This document shows, piece after piece, positions 17,317-24,110 of a stretch of DNA of 33,425 bases. The position numbers and the translations under genes are program-made. The stretch is from JBAXAM01 sp964213355 (GTDB lineage Bacteria > Pseudomonadota > Gammaproteobacteria > UBA9339). The notes beneath the pieces were generated by a model. The model ran no database searches. It had not been told where the DNA came from and saw nothing but the letters and a program-made list of their open reading frames with translations. Positions within the stretch are counted from its first letter, which is position 1. Every line of letters begins with the position of its first letter. The stretch lies in NCBI GenBank assembly GCA_964213355.1, contig CAXOVY010000012.1, forward strand, positions 1 through 33,425, read 5' to 3'.

Positions 17317-18653
17317 TTACAGCTGCTCTACCGCATAAAATTAGCTTGCGTGATTATCAGAAGAGAGTTTTTGATAGATTCTTTGGCTCTTCTGTATCTT
17401 CTGTAGGATGTCAGAGGTTTTGCTGCGAGTGGCACAGACGTTCCGGCAAGGATAAGACCTTCTTCAATCTTATGATTGCAGCCGCTATTGAGACCAAAGG
17501 AGTATATTTTTATCTCTTTCCTGAAATCAAGCAGGCTAAGACAGTTATATGGGAAGGAATAGATAAAGACGGCATACGGTTTTTGGATCATATTCCCCTA
17601 TCCTTGCTGGCGTGTTCGCCAAATAACTCTGATCTAAAAATTACGCTTATTAACGGCTCTATTATCAAGCTAACCGGAGCTGATCGGTTTGATTCAAGAA
17701 TGGGTACTGGAGCAAGGGGTATGATTTTTTCGGAGTTTTCTTTGATGTCGCCTAGAGCTTGGGGATATTTTAGTCCTATTTTGAGAGAAAACTCAGGTTG
17801 GGCTGCATTCTTGTTCACTCCCAGAGGCGCAAGAAACCATGCTGCTGCATTGTTTGATATAAACAAAGACAATCCGGAATGGTTTTGCAATACGCTTACC
17901 GCTGGCGATACGGGTTCAATCACAAAAGCAGATATAGAAAAAGAGCGCAGCTCCGGTATGCCGGAAGAAATGATACGGCAAGAATATTATTGCGATCGGC
18001 TTGCTGCTTTGCCTGGAGCATATTTTGCTAGTCAAATCTCAAAAGCAGAAAAAGAAAGTAGAATCTGTGATTTTTATATTAACCAGCAGCTACCGGTACA
18101 CACCTTTTGGGATTTGGGCATTAGGGATAGCACATCTGTTTGGCTTATCCAGCACAATCCAATTACGCAAGGCTACGAAGCTATTGGCTACTACGAAAAC
18201 CGAGGGGAAAAGCTGGAGCATTATATTAACTGGCTACATGATTTCAGAGATAAGAACGGTATTGTTTATAGCAGGCACTTCGCCCCTCACGACGTAGAAA
18301 ACAGAGATTTAAATACAGGAGTATCTATCAGAGATAATAGTTACTCGCTGGGGATTAAGCTTGAGATGGTTAAAAGAATAAGCAACAAGGCTTTATCAAT
18401 CAATGCTGCTAGGGCTGTTTTTGATAAGGTAAAGTTTCATAAAACAAACTGCGCGCATGGAATTGAATGTCTTAAAAACTATCATGCAAAGTTTAACGAT
18501 GCGATGAATACTTACGGCGATACGCCGGTTCATAATTGGGCTTCACATGGAACAGATGCGTTTATGACTTTTGCTTTGAGTTATGAGCAATTGTATAGAC
18601 CGCAAGGAGAGGTGCTTTACAACAGAGTTAGCATGAAAAACCCTTTACTTTAG
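17313..18653 (+). CDS. Terminase large subunit (TerL)
   Basis: Packages DNA into proheads: an N-terminal ATPase motor and a C-terminal RNase H-like nuclease. Walker A-like HRRSGKDKT is at residues 41-49 and Walker B GMIFSEF with the catalytic Glu141 at 136-142. A coupling motif LFTPRG follows at 167-172. The nuclease acidic residues include HTFWDLGIRDST (Asp267, Asp272), HDVENRD near 320 and the C-terminal HGTDAFMTFAL. Length 446 aa is normal for a compact TerL. It overlaps the preceding gene by 4 bases. The small subunit is not adjacent but lies 10 kb away at 28959, an unusual separation. Confidence 0.93.
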   Translation: MITAALPHKISLRDYQKRVFDRFFGSSVSSVGCQRFCCEWHRRSGKDKTFFNLMIAAAIETKGVYFYLFPEIKQAKTVIWEGIDKDGIRFLDHIPLSLLACSPNNSDLKITLINGSIIKLTGADRFDSRMGTGARGMIFSEFSLMSPRAWGYFSPILRENSGWAAFLFTPRGARNHAAALFDINKDNPEWFCNTLTAGDTGSITKADIEKERSSGMPEEMIRQEYYCDRLAALPGAYFASQISKAEKESRICDFYINQQLPVHTFWDLGIRDSTSVWLIQHNPITQGYEAIGYYENRGEKLEHYINWLHDFRDKNGIVYSRHFAPHDVENRDLNTGVSIRDNSYSLGIKLEMVKRISNKALSINAARAVFDKVKFHKTNCAHGIECLKNYHAKFNDAMNTYGDTPVHNWASHGTDAFMTFALSYEQLYRPQGEVLYNRVSMKNPLL

Positions 18654-18672
18654 AGCGTTTTTAGTGTATAAT
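18644..18672 (+). promoter_or_regulatory. Promoter at the end of terL for the lysis-side genes
   Basis: TTTACT (18644-18649), 17-bp spacer, TATAAT (18667-18672). It overlaps the terL stop and lies 50 bases before the 197-aa gene, so that gene and the holin-like genes can be transcribed separately from the structural operon. Confidence 0.6.
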
Positions 18673-18721
18673 CAACAACTTATTTAGGAAAGATAGAAAA
18701 GTAAAAAAGATAGGAGAGAAA

Positions 18722-19315
18722 ATGCCAAAAACAGGATTAAATTACACCAGCAATACTGCAGCCGCTAAATTCAATGAGCAGCTTGTTATCCGAACTGCTT
18801 ATGAAATTCAGGAAAGGATTAATAAACTTGCTTATGGTCTTGTCGATCCCAAGAATGAAGAAAAGCTAGTGGGTAATCCAAGATCAGATATCAATTTAAT
18901 AGAAGATGGCGCAGTTATCTACCGTCTCACCGATACCGATGGCGAGTCCTTTGAAATATCTGTAGCTATCGATGCTAGCGGCATTCACTTCGATACGTCA
19001 ATGCTAATCAACATCAAAGCGCAAACAACCATACGAATAATTTTTTTGCTTTGCGGTCCAATAGAGTGCATTAAAAGCGCGTTTAATATCTACCTCACGC
19101 AGCCAAAAGGGTTTTTTAAAGCAAAACCAATATCAGATGTACGCATACACTATGGTGATGAGGTAAAAATTAATCCTGCCGGCTTATATGATTTTACAGA
19201 GACAGAGATAAGCGATCAAGCAGATAGCGAAGCTGGCGGTAGCGCCGAAAAAGAAAAGGAAGAAGAGAAAAAGGGAAAAGGAAAAAATAAAGAAGAAGAA
19301 AAAGAAGATTTATAA
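18722..19315 (+). CDS. Hypothetical 197-aa protein with highly charged tail
   Basis: Starts at ATG 18722 behind AGGAGAG. Residues 1-150 look like a folded alpha/beta domain, including NLIEDGAVIYRLTDTDGESFEISVAIDASGIHFD and INIKAQTTIRIIFLLCGP. The last 35 residues are almost only Lys and Glu (EKEKEEEKKGKGKNKEEEKEDL) and surely disordered. It follows terL under its own promoter and precedes the holin-like gene by 13 bases. No family is recognised; a virion accessory or lysis-timing role would both fit the position. Confidence 0.65.
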   Translation: MPKTGLNYTSNTAAAKFNEQLVIRTAYEIQERINKLAYGLVDPKNEEKLVGNPRSDINLIEDGAVIYRLTDTDGESFEISVAIDASGIHFDTSMLINIKAQTTIRIIFLLCGPIECIKSAFNIYLTQPKGFFKAKPISDVRIHYGDEVKINPAGLYDFTETEISDQADSEAGGSAEKEKEEEKKGKGKNKEEEKEDL

Positions 19316-19328
19316 CTGGCGCAAAGAT

Positions 19329-19622
19329 ATGGATAAAAACAACAATAAAAACAATCAAATAAACAAAAAGATACCCAATGGACACTTTAAAAAACAGATG
19401 TTTAGTTTTGGACTGTGTTTTTCTTGGCTAATTACTATCTTTTGCTTGCTGTTTGGCGATGAACACAACGAAATACACTCGCAATTATCTATGTACTCAT
19501 TTTTAACTGGAGTGGCGTTTATATTTGCGCTTGTCTTTAAAGGAAAAATTAATACTAAATTTTTTGGGATGACTTATGATGATGAATATAATGAGAAAAA
19601 TAAGCGGATTGAAGGCAAGTAG
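19329..19622 (+). CDS. Putative holin, two membrane segments
   Basis: The 97-aa protein has a polar Asn/Lys-rich N-terminus (1-22) and two hydrophobic segments, residues 24-43 (MFSFGLCFSWLITIFCLLFG) and 55-70 (MYSFLTGVAFIFALVF). They are joined by a short acidic loop; a charged C-terminus follows. Size and N-in/C-in topology match class II holins. It is followed by a Rz-like protein in an overlapping frame, which supports a lysis role. The identity rests on topology and context only. Confidence 0.55.
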   Translation: MDKNNNKNNQINKKIPNGHFKKQMFSFGLCFSWLITIFCLLFGDEHNEIHSQLSMYSFLTGVAFIFALVFKGKINTKFFGMTYDDEYNEKNKRIEGK

Positions 19623-19866
19623 TTTCATTTTTGCTGCGTTTATTACTGTTGTTATTGGGATGCTGTTTGCCTATGTAAGCAACAGCAACAAGGTGAAGCA
19701 GCTGCATATAGCGCAAGCGATCATACAAACAGAAAACAACAGACTAAAAGCTCAAAACGAAGAGCTGGCAGGTCAAATTGAAGTTCAAATTAAAAAAGGA
19801 AGAGAATTATCAAATGAGCTTCTACAATTATCAGAAGAAAAAAGCGCCGGAGTGACGCTAATTTAA
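19576..19866 (+). CDS. Putative inner-membrane spanin (Rz-like)
   Basis: Begins at one of several ATGs (19576, 19579, 19582 or 19591), overlapping the 3' end of the holin-like gene in another frame. A single N-terminal membrane anchor (FIFAAFITVVIGMLFAYV) is followed by a coiled coil (KQLHIAQAIIQTENNRLKAQNEELAGQIEVQIKKGRELSNELLQL), the i-spanin architecture. The C-terminus is short: the last five residues (GVTLI) and the stop lie inside a large palindrome starting at 19851. The original gene may have been longer and cut by that element. A lipoprotein gene follows, as Rz1 follows Rz. Confidence 0.55.
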   Translation: MMMNIMRKISGLKASSFIFAAFITVVIGMLFAYVSNSNKVKQLHIAQAIIQTENNRLKAQNEELAGQIEVQIKKGRELSNELLQLSEEKSAGVTLI

Positions 19867-19915
19867 GCCCATTATGGCACATCCCTGCTACCATAATGCT
19901 AAAATTAGCGTCACT
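19851..19915. repeat. 65-base palindromic element at the 3' end of the spanin gene
   Basis: AGTGACGCTAATTT (19851-19864) pairs with AAATTAGCGTCACT at the other end (to 19915). Inside, AGC/GCT and ATTATGG/CCATAAT pair as well, with a 13-base loop. The structure is long and nearly perfect, more like a mobile palindrome (MITE-like) or composite terminator than a plain hairpin. It overlaps the last codons of the spanin-like gene. Confidence 0.7.
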
Positions 19916-19920
19916 GTTTG

Positions 19921-20056
19921 AGTTGCCGCGGACGTCCTGCGGCTGGGAAACGCCACAATGACTGGTCGCCGTCGGTCTTCACTCGCAAAAGCGGCTCGCT
20001 CTCGACGGCTACCGCGGGCTTCTCGCCATCGCTTCGCTCTCCCTGGCTCGGCGAGT
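19921..20056. other. GC-rich inserted segment
   Basis: By direct count, 19921-20040 is 65% G+C, against clearly AT-rich flanks. It directly follows the 65-base palindrome. It is open in both directions: on the plus strand it extends the lipoprotein frame with a basic Arg/Ser-rich peptide. On the minus strand it reads as an Arg-rich frame. The composition break suggests an insertion of foreign or repetitive DNA, comparable in style to palindromic elements that enter Rickettsia genes. Confidence 0.6.
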
Positions 20057-20428
20057 GTTATAAGAAAATTATTAGATATAATCAAAAACTTAAGAACACA
20101 TCGATTAAAGCTCCAAATCGTGTTGAGTATCTTGTTAATAATTATTTTAGCAGGATGTTCAGCATCGTCGCCAAAGCAACTGGTGCGACATAATAGAGAA
20201 CATCCATCCCCTACCCTGTCGCCGATTCTACCTCCTGCTATTACGTGGAAGGTAATTACTCCGAACGTAACTGGCGGGTGGAACTTGGGCGTTGCTAGAG
20301 GCAAACAAGAGCCTTATGTTTATATCGGTTTATCACATAGAGATTACCTGATGTTTACAGCATGGCTAAACGAATTAGTTGTCTACCTAAAAAGTCAGAA
20401 AGCAATTCAAAGAAGTATCGAAGCATAA
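19958..20428 (+). CDS. Putative lipoprotein, outer-membrane spanin candidate, with acquired N-terminal extension
   Basis: The core is a lipoprotein: hydrophobic IVLSILLIIILAGCS with lipobox LAGC (lipidated Cys near residue 68). A Pro-rich segment follows (HPSPTLSPILPPAITW), then about 70 residues ending in YLKSQKAIQRSIEA. Position after a Rz-like gene and the proline-rich start fit an o-spanin, although it is longer than typical Rz1. The frame is open from ATG 19958, but that part lies in the GC-rich insert and encodes an Arg-rich leader that would be odd before a signal peptide. An internal GTG at 20120 gives a short signal peptide without basic residues. The native start may have been lost. 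Confidence 0.5.
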   Translation: MTGRRRSSLAKAARSRRLPRASRHRFALPGSASVIRKLLDIIKNLRTHRLKLQIVLSILLIIILAGCSASSPKQLVRHNREHPSPTLSPILPPAITWKVITPNVTGGWNLGVARGKQEPYVYIGLSHRDYLMFTAWLNELVVYLKSQKAIQRSIEA

Positions 20429-20431
20429 GTT

Positions 20432-20469
20432 CAACGTATAATTATACACTTGTGTGTTTTTATACGTTG
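20432..20469. terminator. Stem-loop after the lysis-side genes
   Basis: CAACGTATA (20432-20440) pairs perfectly with TATACGTTG (20461-20469); the loop contains a smaller ACAC/GTGT pairing and a T-run. It lies 4 bases after the lipoprotein stop. Probably transcription termination before the repeat region. Confidence 0.5.
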
Positions 20470-20531
20470 CTATTGCTAATGCTGTATAGGGATCAATTGG
20501 CTCTACTTTAGTTTTGTTTACCAAATTGTGT

Positions 20532-20645
20532 AAAGTTTGTGTTATATTTGTGCGATGTTTGTGTTGGTTATAAACAAACTTGTGTCATATTTGTATAAGG
20601 TTTGTGTTATATTTGTGTCAACTTTTATGTTTGTATATATTTTTA
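20532..20645. repeat. Iteron-like repeats, candidate replication origin or parS
   Basis: The 17-mer TTTGTGTTATATTTGTG occurs exactly at 20536-20552 and 20601-20617. Degenerate copies lie between and after (TTTGTGTTGGTTATAA, ACTTGTGTCATATTTGTAT, ATGTTTGTATATATTT), giving roughly five units with about one-to-two-turn spacing. The region is AT-rich and precedes a ParA-type gene. The array is inverted relative to matching repeats within the second gene downstream. This is typical of iteron origins or partition sites; which of the two is not decidable here. Confidence 0.6.
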
Positions 20646-20697
20646 TAAATCCGTCCTTATCACAGCTAAATAAATTGTTGTTCTCGCAAAACATTCT

Positions 20698-20729
20698 TTG
20701 ACACATACTTTAGATGTATATAGTATAAT
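20698..20729 (+). promoter_or_regulatory. Candidate promoter of the parA-rep operon
   Basis: TTGACA at 20698-20703 and TATAAT at 20724-20729, with a 20-bp spacer that is longer than ideal; TATAGT at 20719-20724 gives 15 bp. Adjacent iterons would allow autoregulation. Confidence 0.45.
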
Positions 20730-20771
20730 TGTTATATCAAGACATAAAAAATCAAAAGGTGTATTAAATAT

Positions 20772-21770
20772 ATGGCTAAACAGTATTGGTCAAGTTCTGA
20801 TATACGCAAGTTATTTAGAATGAATGAGCGTATAAGCAAGCAAACATTGTTGAATGCTGAAGCTAGAGGCGAAATACCAAAAGCTGAAAGGGTAGCACGT
20901 GGCAGCGTTTCTGCTCGACAATGGAAAATACATCAATTGCCAGAAATAGGAAAAATTTTTGGTTTTTTAAAACCGCCAAAAAAACAAAAAGTGATTTGCG
21001 TGTATATCCCAAAGGGTGGTGTTTTTAAAACAACATTAAGTTACAACTTGGGTAGAATTTTAGCTTTAAATGGAATAAAAACTATTTTTGTCGGAGTTGA
21101 CCACCAAAGATCTCTAACTAAATACGCCATTCCATCTACACAAATAAATTCCTTGGAAGAGCTATCTAAAATGCAGCAGATCGGATTATATCATTATTTC
21201 TTTGAAAAAGTTCCGTTAATAGAGATTATTCAGCATACAGATCTACCGACATTAGATGTTCTACCTGAAACATCTAATCTTAATTTTTTTGCTCAAAGGC
21301 TTACCCCTGAAACAAGAAGGGAATATTTTTTCAAAGATAAGTTAATTCCCAATCTTGAAAACTATCAGGTAATTATATTCGACAATAACCCTGGATGGAC
21401 AGAATTGGTTAAAAATTCTCTCGTTGCATCTAATGTGCTGCTAGCACCAATAGGATGTGAAGCCGAAGCATATAGCGCTGTAACAGAACACTTAAATACA
21501 ATTGATGAGTTTAAAAACACAGTCAAAGCAAGCTGGGATTGTTATTTGATTCCAACTAATCTCAAAAAAGACAGCTTAAGCCAAACATTTTATGGAAAAT
21601 ACCTAGAATTATACAGGGATAAAATAATTTCCTCGCCAATAAGAAATACAGTAAAGGGACAAGAAGCTAGAATTTTAGAATGCAGCATTTTTGAATATGA
21701 TCCTTCTTGCCCTCTCGCTCAAGATTACTACGATCTTATTATTGAACTGTGGAATAAAATAGGAAACTAG
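20772..21770 (+). CDS. parA: ParA-family partition ATPase with N-terminal HTH
   Basis: Segregates plasmid-like DNA by ATP-dependent DNA binding. The deviant Walker A box KGGVFKTT is at residues 81-88, with the signature Lys81. VDHQRSLTKY follows as the A' region and VIIFDNNPGW as Walker B. Residues 1-66 form a DNA-binding-like domain (SSSDIRKLFRMNERISKQTLLNAEARGEIPKA), as in type Ia ParA proteins that repress their own promoter. Length 332 aa is usual for that group. The gene follows iteron-like repeats and a promoter, and its stop is one base from the ATG of the Rep-like gene. No ParB-type gene is seen; the downstream protein or the repeats may serve. Confidence 0.85.
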   Translation: MAKQYWSSSDIRKLFRMNERISKQTLLNAEARGEIPKAERVARGSVSARQWKIHQLPEIGKIFGFLKPPKKQKVICVYIPKGGVFKTTLSYNLGRILALNGIKTIFVGVDHQRSLTKYAIPSTQINSLEELSKMQQIGLYHYFFEKVPLIEIIQHTDLPTLDVLPETSNLNFFAQRLTPETRREYFFKDKLIPNLENYQVIIFDNNPGWTELVKNSLVASNVLLAPIGCEAEAYSAVTEHLNTIDEFKNTVKASWDCYLIPTNLKKDSLSQTFYGKYLELYRDKIISSPIRNTVKGQEARILECSIFEYDPSCPLAQDYYDLIIELWNKIGN

Positions 21771-21771
21771 T

Positions 21772-22986
21772 ATGGCCTTAAAAAAAGGTGCCATCGATAA
21801 TTTTTTCAAGATTTCTCAAAAATATGCTACCGCAAAGCAAAACTCCAGTTTTGTTTTACTGGGTGAAGAAGAAAGTATAAACCTTACACAAACCTTACAC
21901 AAACCAAACACAAATATCGCACAAAATACACCAAAACCTCACTCAAACCAAACACAAATATCACACACACTACACCAAATTTCTACACAAACTCAATACA
22001 AATCCAGCACAGAAACAGACACAAATCTTACACAAATCTTACACACCACAAACAGTTCTACAAAGCAGGAGTTTTCTTTTTCCACACTCGTTGGAAATTT
22101 TAAAAAAATAGTTTTATACATTTACAATCTATGCAAATTCAATGGATCATACGAAATTATTTTATCCATCAATAACGTTGCCGCGTCTACTCAAATCCCT
22201 ATTGGTTCCGTAAATACAACTTTAGTTCGTTTAGAAAGAATGGAATATATCCAGAAAACGCAATCTCGTTCTGGTAGAGGAGGGTGGAAAAAAATAAAAA
22301 TAAATGAAAAAATCTACAAAGAAATATTACTTATAGAAACCCTACACAAACCTTACACAGAACCCTACACAGAACATAGCACAATGTTTCTTAGTAGTGG
22401 TAGTAATAATATATATTATAATAAAACTACTACTGATAGCAATGTAACACAAAGCAACGTGCAGCTTACAATAGAATGGCAAAGCATTGATATAGAACCG
22501 TTGAGAAAAGTAGGGTTTTTTGAGAATCACTTAAAACAACTTGCTTTACTACCTACTTTATCGCCAGAAATTGTGCAAAACTCAATCTATGCTTTTGCTT
22601 TTGACTTAGAAAAAAATGGCAAAAGAAAGATTATCAATGGAGACCCTATAAATTACTTTATAGGCATCTTGCGCAACAAGGGTAGCTACCTACCACCAAG
22701 CAACTATGAGTCGCCACAAGACCTCAATAGGCGGTTGTACATAGAAAAAATGAGAGAGATTGAGGTCAAGAGAGCGAAAGATGAAGAGGAGGCGTTTAAT
22801 TTTGCTTTTAATGGATGGTTTTCGAACATTACTGATATGGAAAAAATAGAATTTGCACCCAAGAGTCTTCGGCATAGCATAAAAGCAGATAGCCACTTAG
22901 CGGAAGGAGGGGCGAGAAATCATTTTAAAAAAGAAATTTGGCCGGACATTAAAAATAAAATTGAGTCTGGTAATGAAGATTTGTAG
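21772..22986 (+). CDS. Rep-like winged-helix protein with repeat-encoded low-complexity region
   Basis: A 404-aa protein coupled to parA. Residues about 37-95 are a Thr/Gln/Asn/His-rich low-complexity stretch (LTQTLHKPNTNIAQNTPKPH...) encoded by ACACAAA-type repeats. Residues about 105-185 form a winged helix (KKIVLYIYNLCKFNGSYEIILSINNVAASTQIPIGSVNTTLVRLERMEYIQKTQSRSGRGGWKKIKI). The C-terminal part contains a helical segment (GDPINYFIGILRNKGSYLPPSNYESPQDLNRRLYIEKMREIEVKR). This architecture and the location suggest a replication initiator or a partition/regulatory partner of ParA; I cannot name a family. The ribosome-binding site is AGGAAA. A second repeat cluster lies at 22338-22385 within the gene. 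Confidence 0.65.
   Translation: MALKKGAIDNFFKISQKYATAKQNSSFVLLGEEESINLTQTLHKPNTNIAQNTPKPHSNQTQISHTLHQISTQTQYKSSTETDTNLTQILHTTNSSTKQEFSFSTLVGNFKKIVLYIYNLCKFNGSYEIILSINNVAASTQIPIGSVNTTLVRLERMEYIQKTQSRSGRGGWKKIKINEKIYKEILLIETLHKPYTEPYTEHSTMFLSSGSNNIYYNKTTTDSNVTQSNVQLTIEWQSIDIEPLRKVGFFENHLKQLALLPTLSPEIVQNSIYAFAFDLEKNGKRKIINGDPINYFIGILRNKGSYLPPSNYESPQDLNRRLYIEKMREIEVKRAKDEEEAFNFAFNGWFSNITDMEKIEFAPKSLRHSIKADSHLAEGGARNHFKKEIWPDIKNKIESGNEDL
21880..22050. repeat. Iteron-like repeats inside the rep-like gene, inverted to the upstream array
   Basis: Units such as ACACAAATATCGCACAAAA, ACACAAATATCACACACAC, TTACACAAACC and ACACAAATCTTACACAAA recur. They match the reverse complement of the upstream iteron (CACAAATATAACACAAA). 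A smaller cluster (CCTACACAAACCTTACACAGAACCCTACACAG) lies at 22338-22385. The gene thus carries probable binding sites for a replication or partition protein. Confidence 0.65.
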
Positions 22987-23020
22987 AGCTGAACTGATGA
23001 ACTCCCATAATTATCTTCTC

Positions 23021-23335
23021 TTAATGAAGTTTTATTAAAAAACCTAGTATTGCAACACCAACCGAAACCATTCCGCCTGTTGCAATAATGGTTTTATATC
23101 CCATACTTGCAATATCTTTTCTAACCAATTCTATTTTTAAGTCCAGCTCTTTTATATCTTGTTTGGTTGCAAGGCTTCCATCAATTAAGTCATTAATGGT
23201 ATCAGTTTGCTCTTTAATGAATTCAATTTGAGCCTTAGCAAACTCAACCTGAGCCTCTACTTGACCTTCATTAACCCCAGCCTTTTGTAGGTTCTTAGCA
23301 AACTGAAAAATATCAAATGTTGCTGCGTGTGCCAT
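23021..23335 (-). CDS. DUF1640-like coiled-coil membrane protein
   Basis: The 104-aa protein begins MAHAATFDIFQFAKNLQKAGVNEGQVEAQVEF, the motif I associate with DUF1640/CCDC90-type proteins. It continues with a coiled coil (AKAQIEFIKEQTDTINDLIDGSLATKQDIKELDLKIELVRKDI) and ends in one membrane segment (TIIATGGMVSVGVAILGFLIKL). Bacterial short forms are common in intracellular alphaproteobacteria and legionellae, often on mobile elements; the function is unknown. GAGGA precedes the ATG. It is downstream of the repressor gene on the same strand, 53 bases away, so both may be expressed in the lysogen. Confidence 0.7.
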   Translation of the reverse strand: MAHAATFDIFQFAKNLQKAGVNEGQVEAQVEFAKAQIEFIKEQTDTINDLIDGSLATKQDIKELDLKIELVRKDIASMGYKTIIATGGMVSVGVAILGFLIKLH

Positions 23336-23388
23336 AAGTTATCCTCATCTTTTTTCACATTATACACTATTTTTATCGAAAGACGCGA

Positions 23389-23793
23389 CTAATTTTTATC
23401 AGACCTTTTGGCTGGCCAATCTATAAATTTTTCCATTGGCATATTAAGTTTTACAGCGATTTTACAACAGGTCTTAATTGACGGAATGATTTCGTTTGTG
23501 TCTATTTTATACATGGTGTTGTAACTAATACTAGCCAATCTTGAGAGAGCCAGTATTGAAACGTCTAGTAGTTTTCTTTTTTTCTTTAATTCTTCTGAAA
23601 AAGATCTTGAATTGATCGTGGCATGAACGGCGGCGATGATTTTAGCGTATGTTTGCGACTTTGATGGCGTGGCATTCCTTTGTAAATTATAAATAGCAGA
23701 AATGCTAATGCCAGCCAATGCTGAGAGTTCTCGTACTGACAAACCAAGTATGGTTAATGTTTTATTAACATCGGTCATGAATTTATGATCCAT
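23389..23793 (-). CDS. Double-HTH (XRE-type) repressor, candidate lysogeny regulator
   Basis: The 134-aa protein has two helix-turn-helix domains in tandem: residues about 13-38 (LTILGLSVRELSALAGISISAIYNLQ) and about 72-100 (RKLLDVSILALSRLASISYNTMYKI). Both look like XRE/Cro-CI folds. There is no protease or dimerisation domain as in CI, so it would not be cleaved by RecA. It is divergent from the early operon (24111 on), with palindrome and promoters between, the usual switch arrangement. Its promoter at 23800-23827 places the transcript start at or next to the ATG, so the message is probably leaderless; an alternative start is ATG 23778. Confidence 0.8.
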   Translation of the reverse strand: MDHKFMTDVNKTLTILGLSVRELSALAGISISAIYNLQRNATPSKSQTYAKIIAAVHATINSRSFSEELKKKRKLLDVSILALSRLASISYNTMYKIDTNEIIPSIKTCCKIAVKLNMPMEKFIDWPAKRSDKN

Positions 23794-23799
23794 ATTTTC

Positions 23800-23827
23800 A
23801 TTATATCAAAGAGTTAGTGTATGTCAA
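23800..23827 (-). promoter_or_regulatory. Promoter of the repressor gene
   Basis: On the minus strand TTGACA (23827-23822), 16-bp spacer, TATAAT (23805-23800): both hexamers are consensus. The expected start is 6-7 bases beyond, at the ATG (23793), implying a leaderless mRNA. Confidence 0.7.
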
Positions 23828-23895
23828 CGCGTCTTCATGTATTATCTATTAGTATTCGTTTTAAATGAATTTAAGATAATTTTATAAGTTATATT

Positions 23896-23918
23896 ATTTC
23901 TTTAATAATTAAAGAAAT
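23896..23918. promoter_or_regulatory. 23-bp palindrome, candidate operator
   Basis: ATTTCTTTAAT (23896-23906), central A, ATTAAAGAAAT (23908-23918): perfect arms of 11 bp. It lies between the divergent repressor and early promoters, the expected position for a repressor dimer site. The remaining divergent region (23828-24023) is very AT-rich without genes. Confidence 0.55.
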
Positions 23919-23960
23919 ACGAGTAAATTAATAACAATAAAAAATATTTCAAAAAAACAC

Positions 23961-23988
23961 TTGACAAATATATTTAAAATATTAATAT
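23961..23988 (+). promoter_or_regulatory. Early rightward promoter
   Basis: TTGACA (23961-23966), 16-bp spacer, TAATAT (23983-23988). It drives the operon starting at 24111, with a leader of about 115 bases. The palindrome 43 bases upstream could control it. Confidence 0.6.
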
Positions 23989-24110
23989 AAGCTTAAATAA
24001 AAAACAAACATCAAAACTAAAAAATGAAAACAATTTTTTTAAAACAGCCACAAAGCACTATAAAAATAGATGTTTTGTGCTTTTTGTCTAATAAAACGGA
24101 GGTTAAAAAT

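Noticed and set aside
18001..18297. 98-aa frame within terL
   Set aside because: Out-of-frame shadow of the terminase nuclease domain; the terL frame shows conserved motifs throughout.
19918..20193. Alternative 91-aa plus-strand frame across the GC-rich insert
   Set aside because: No lipobox or domain; the overlapping frame with LAGC is clearly better.
19888..20304. 138-aa Arg-rich minus-strand frame
   Set aside because: Exists only because the GC-rich insert is stop-free on both strands; overlaps the lipoprotein frame and has no start context.
20772..21770. Chromosomal MinD or Soj
   Set aside because: The N-terminal HTH extension and adjacent iterons fit a plasmid-type ParA; MinD lacks the HTH and has a C-terminal amphipathic helix, not seen here.
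21880..22050. CRISPR or simple low-complexity coding only
   Set aside because: No spacers of constant length; units match the upstream iteron, so a replication/partition repeat explains them better.
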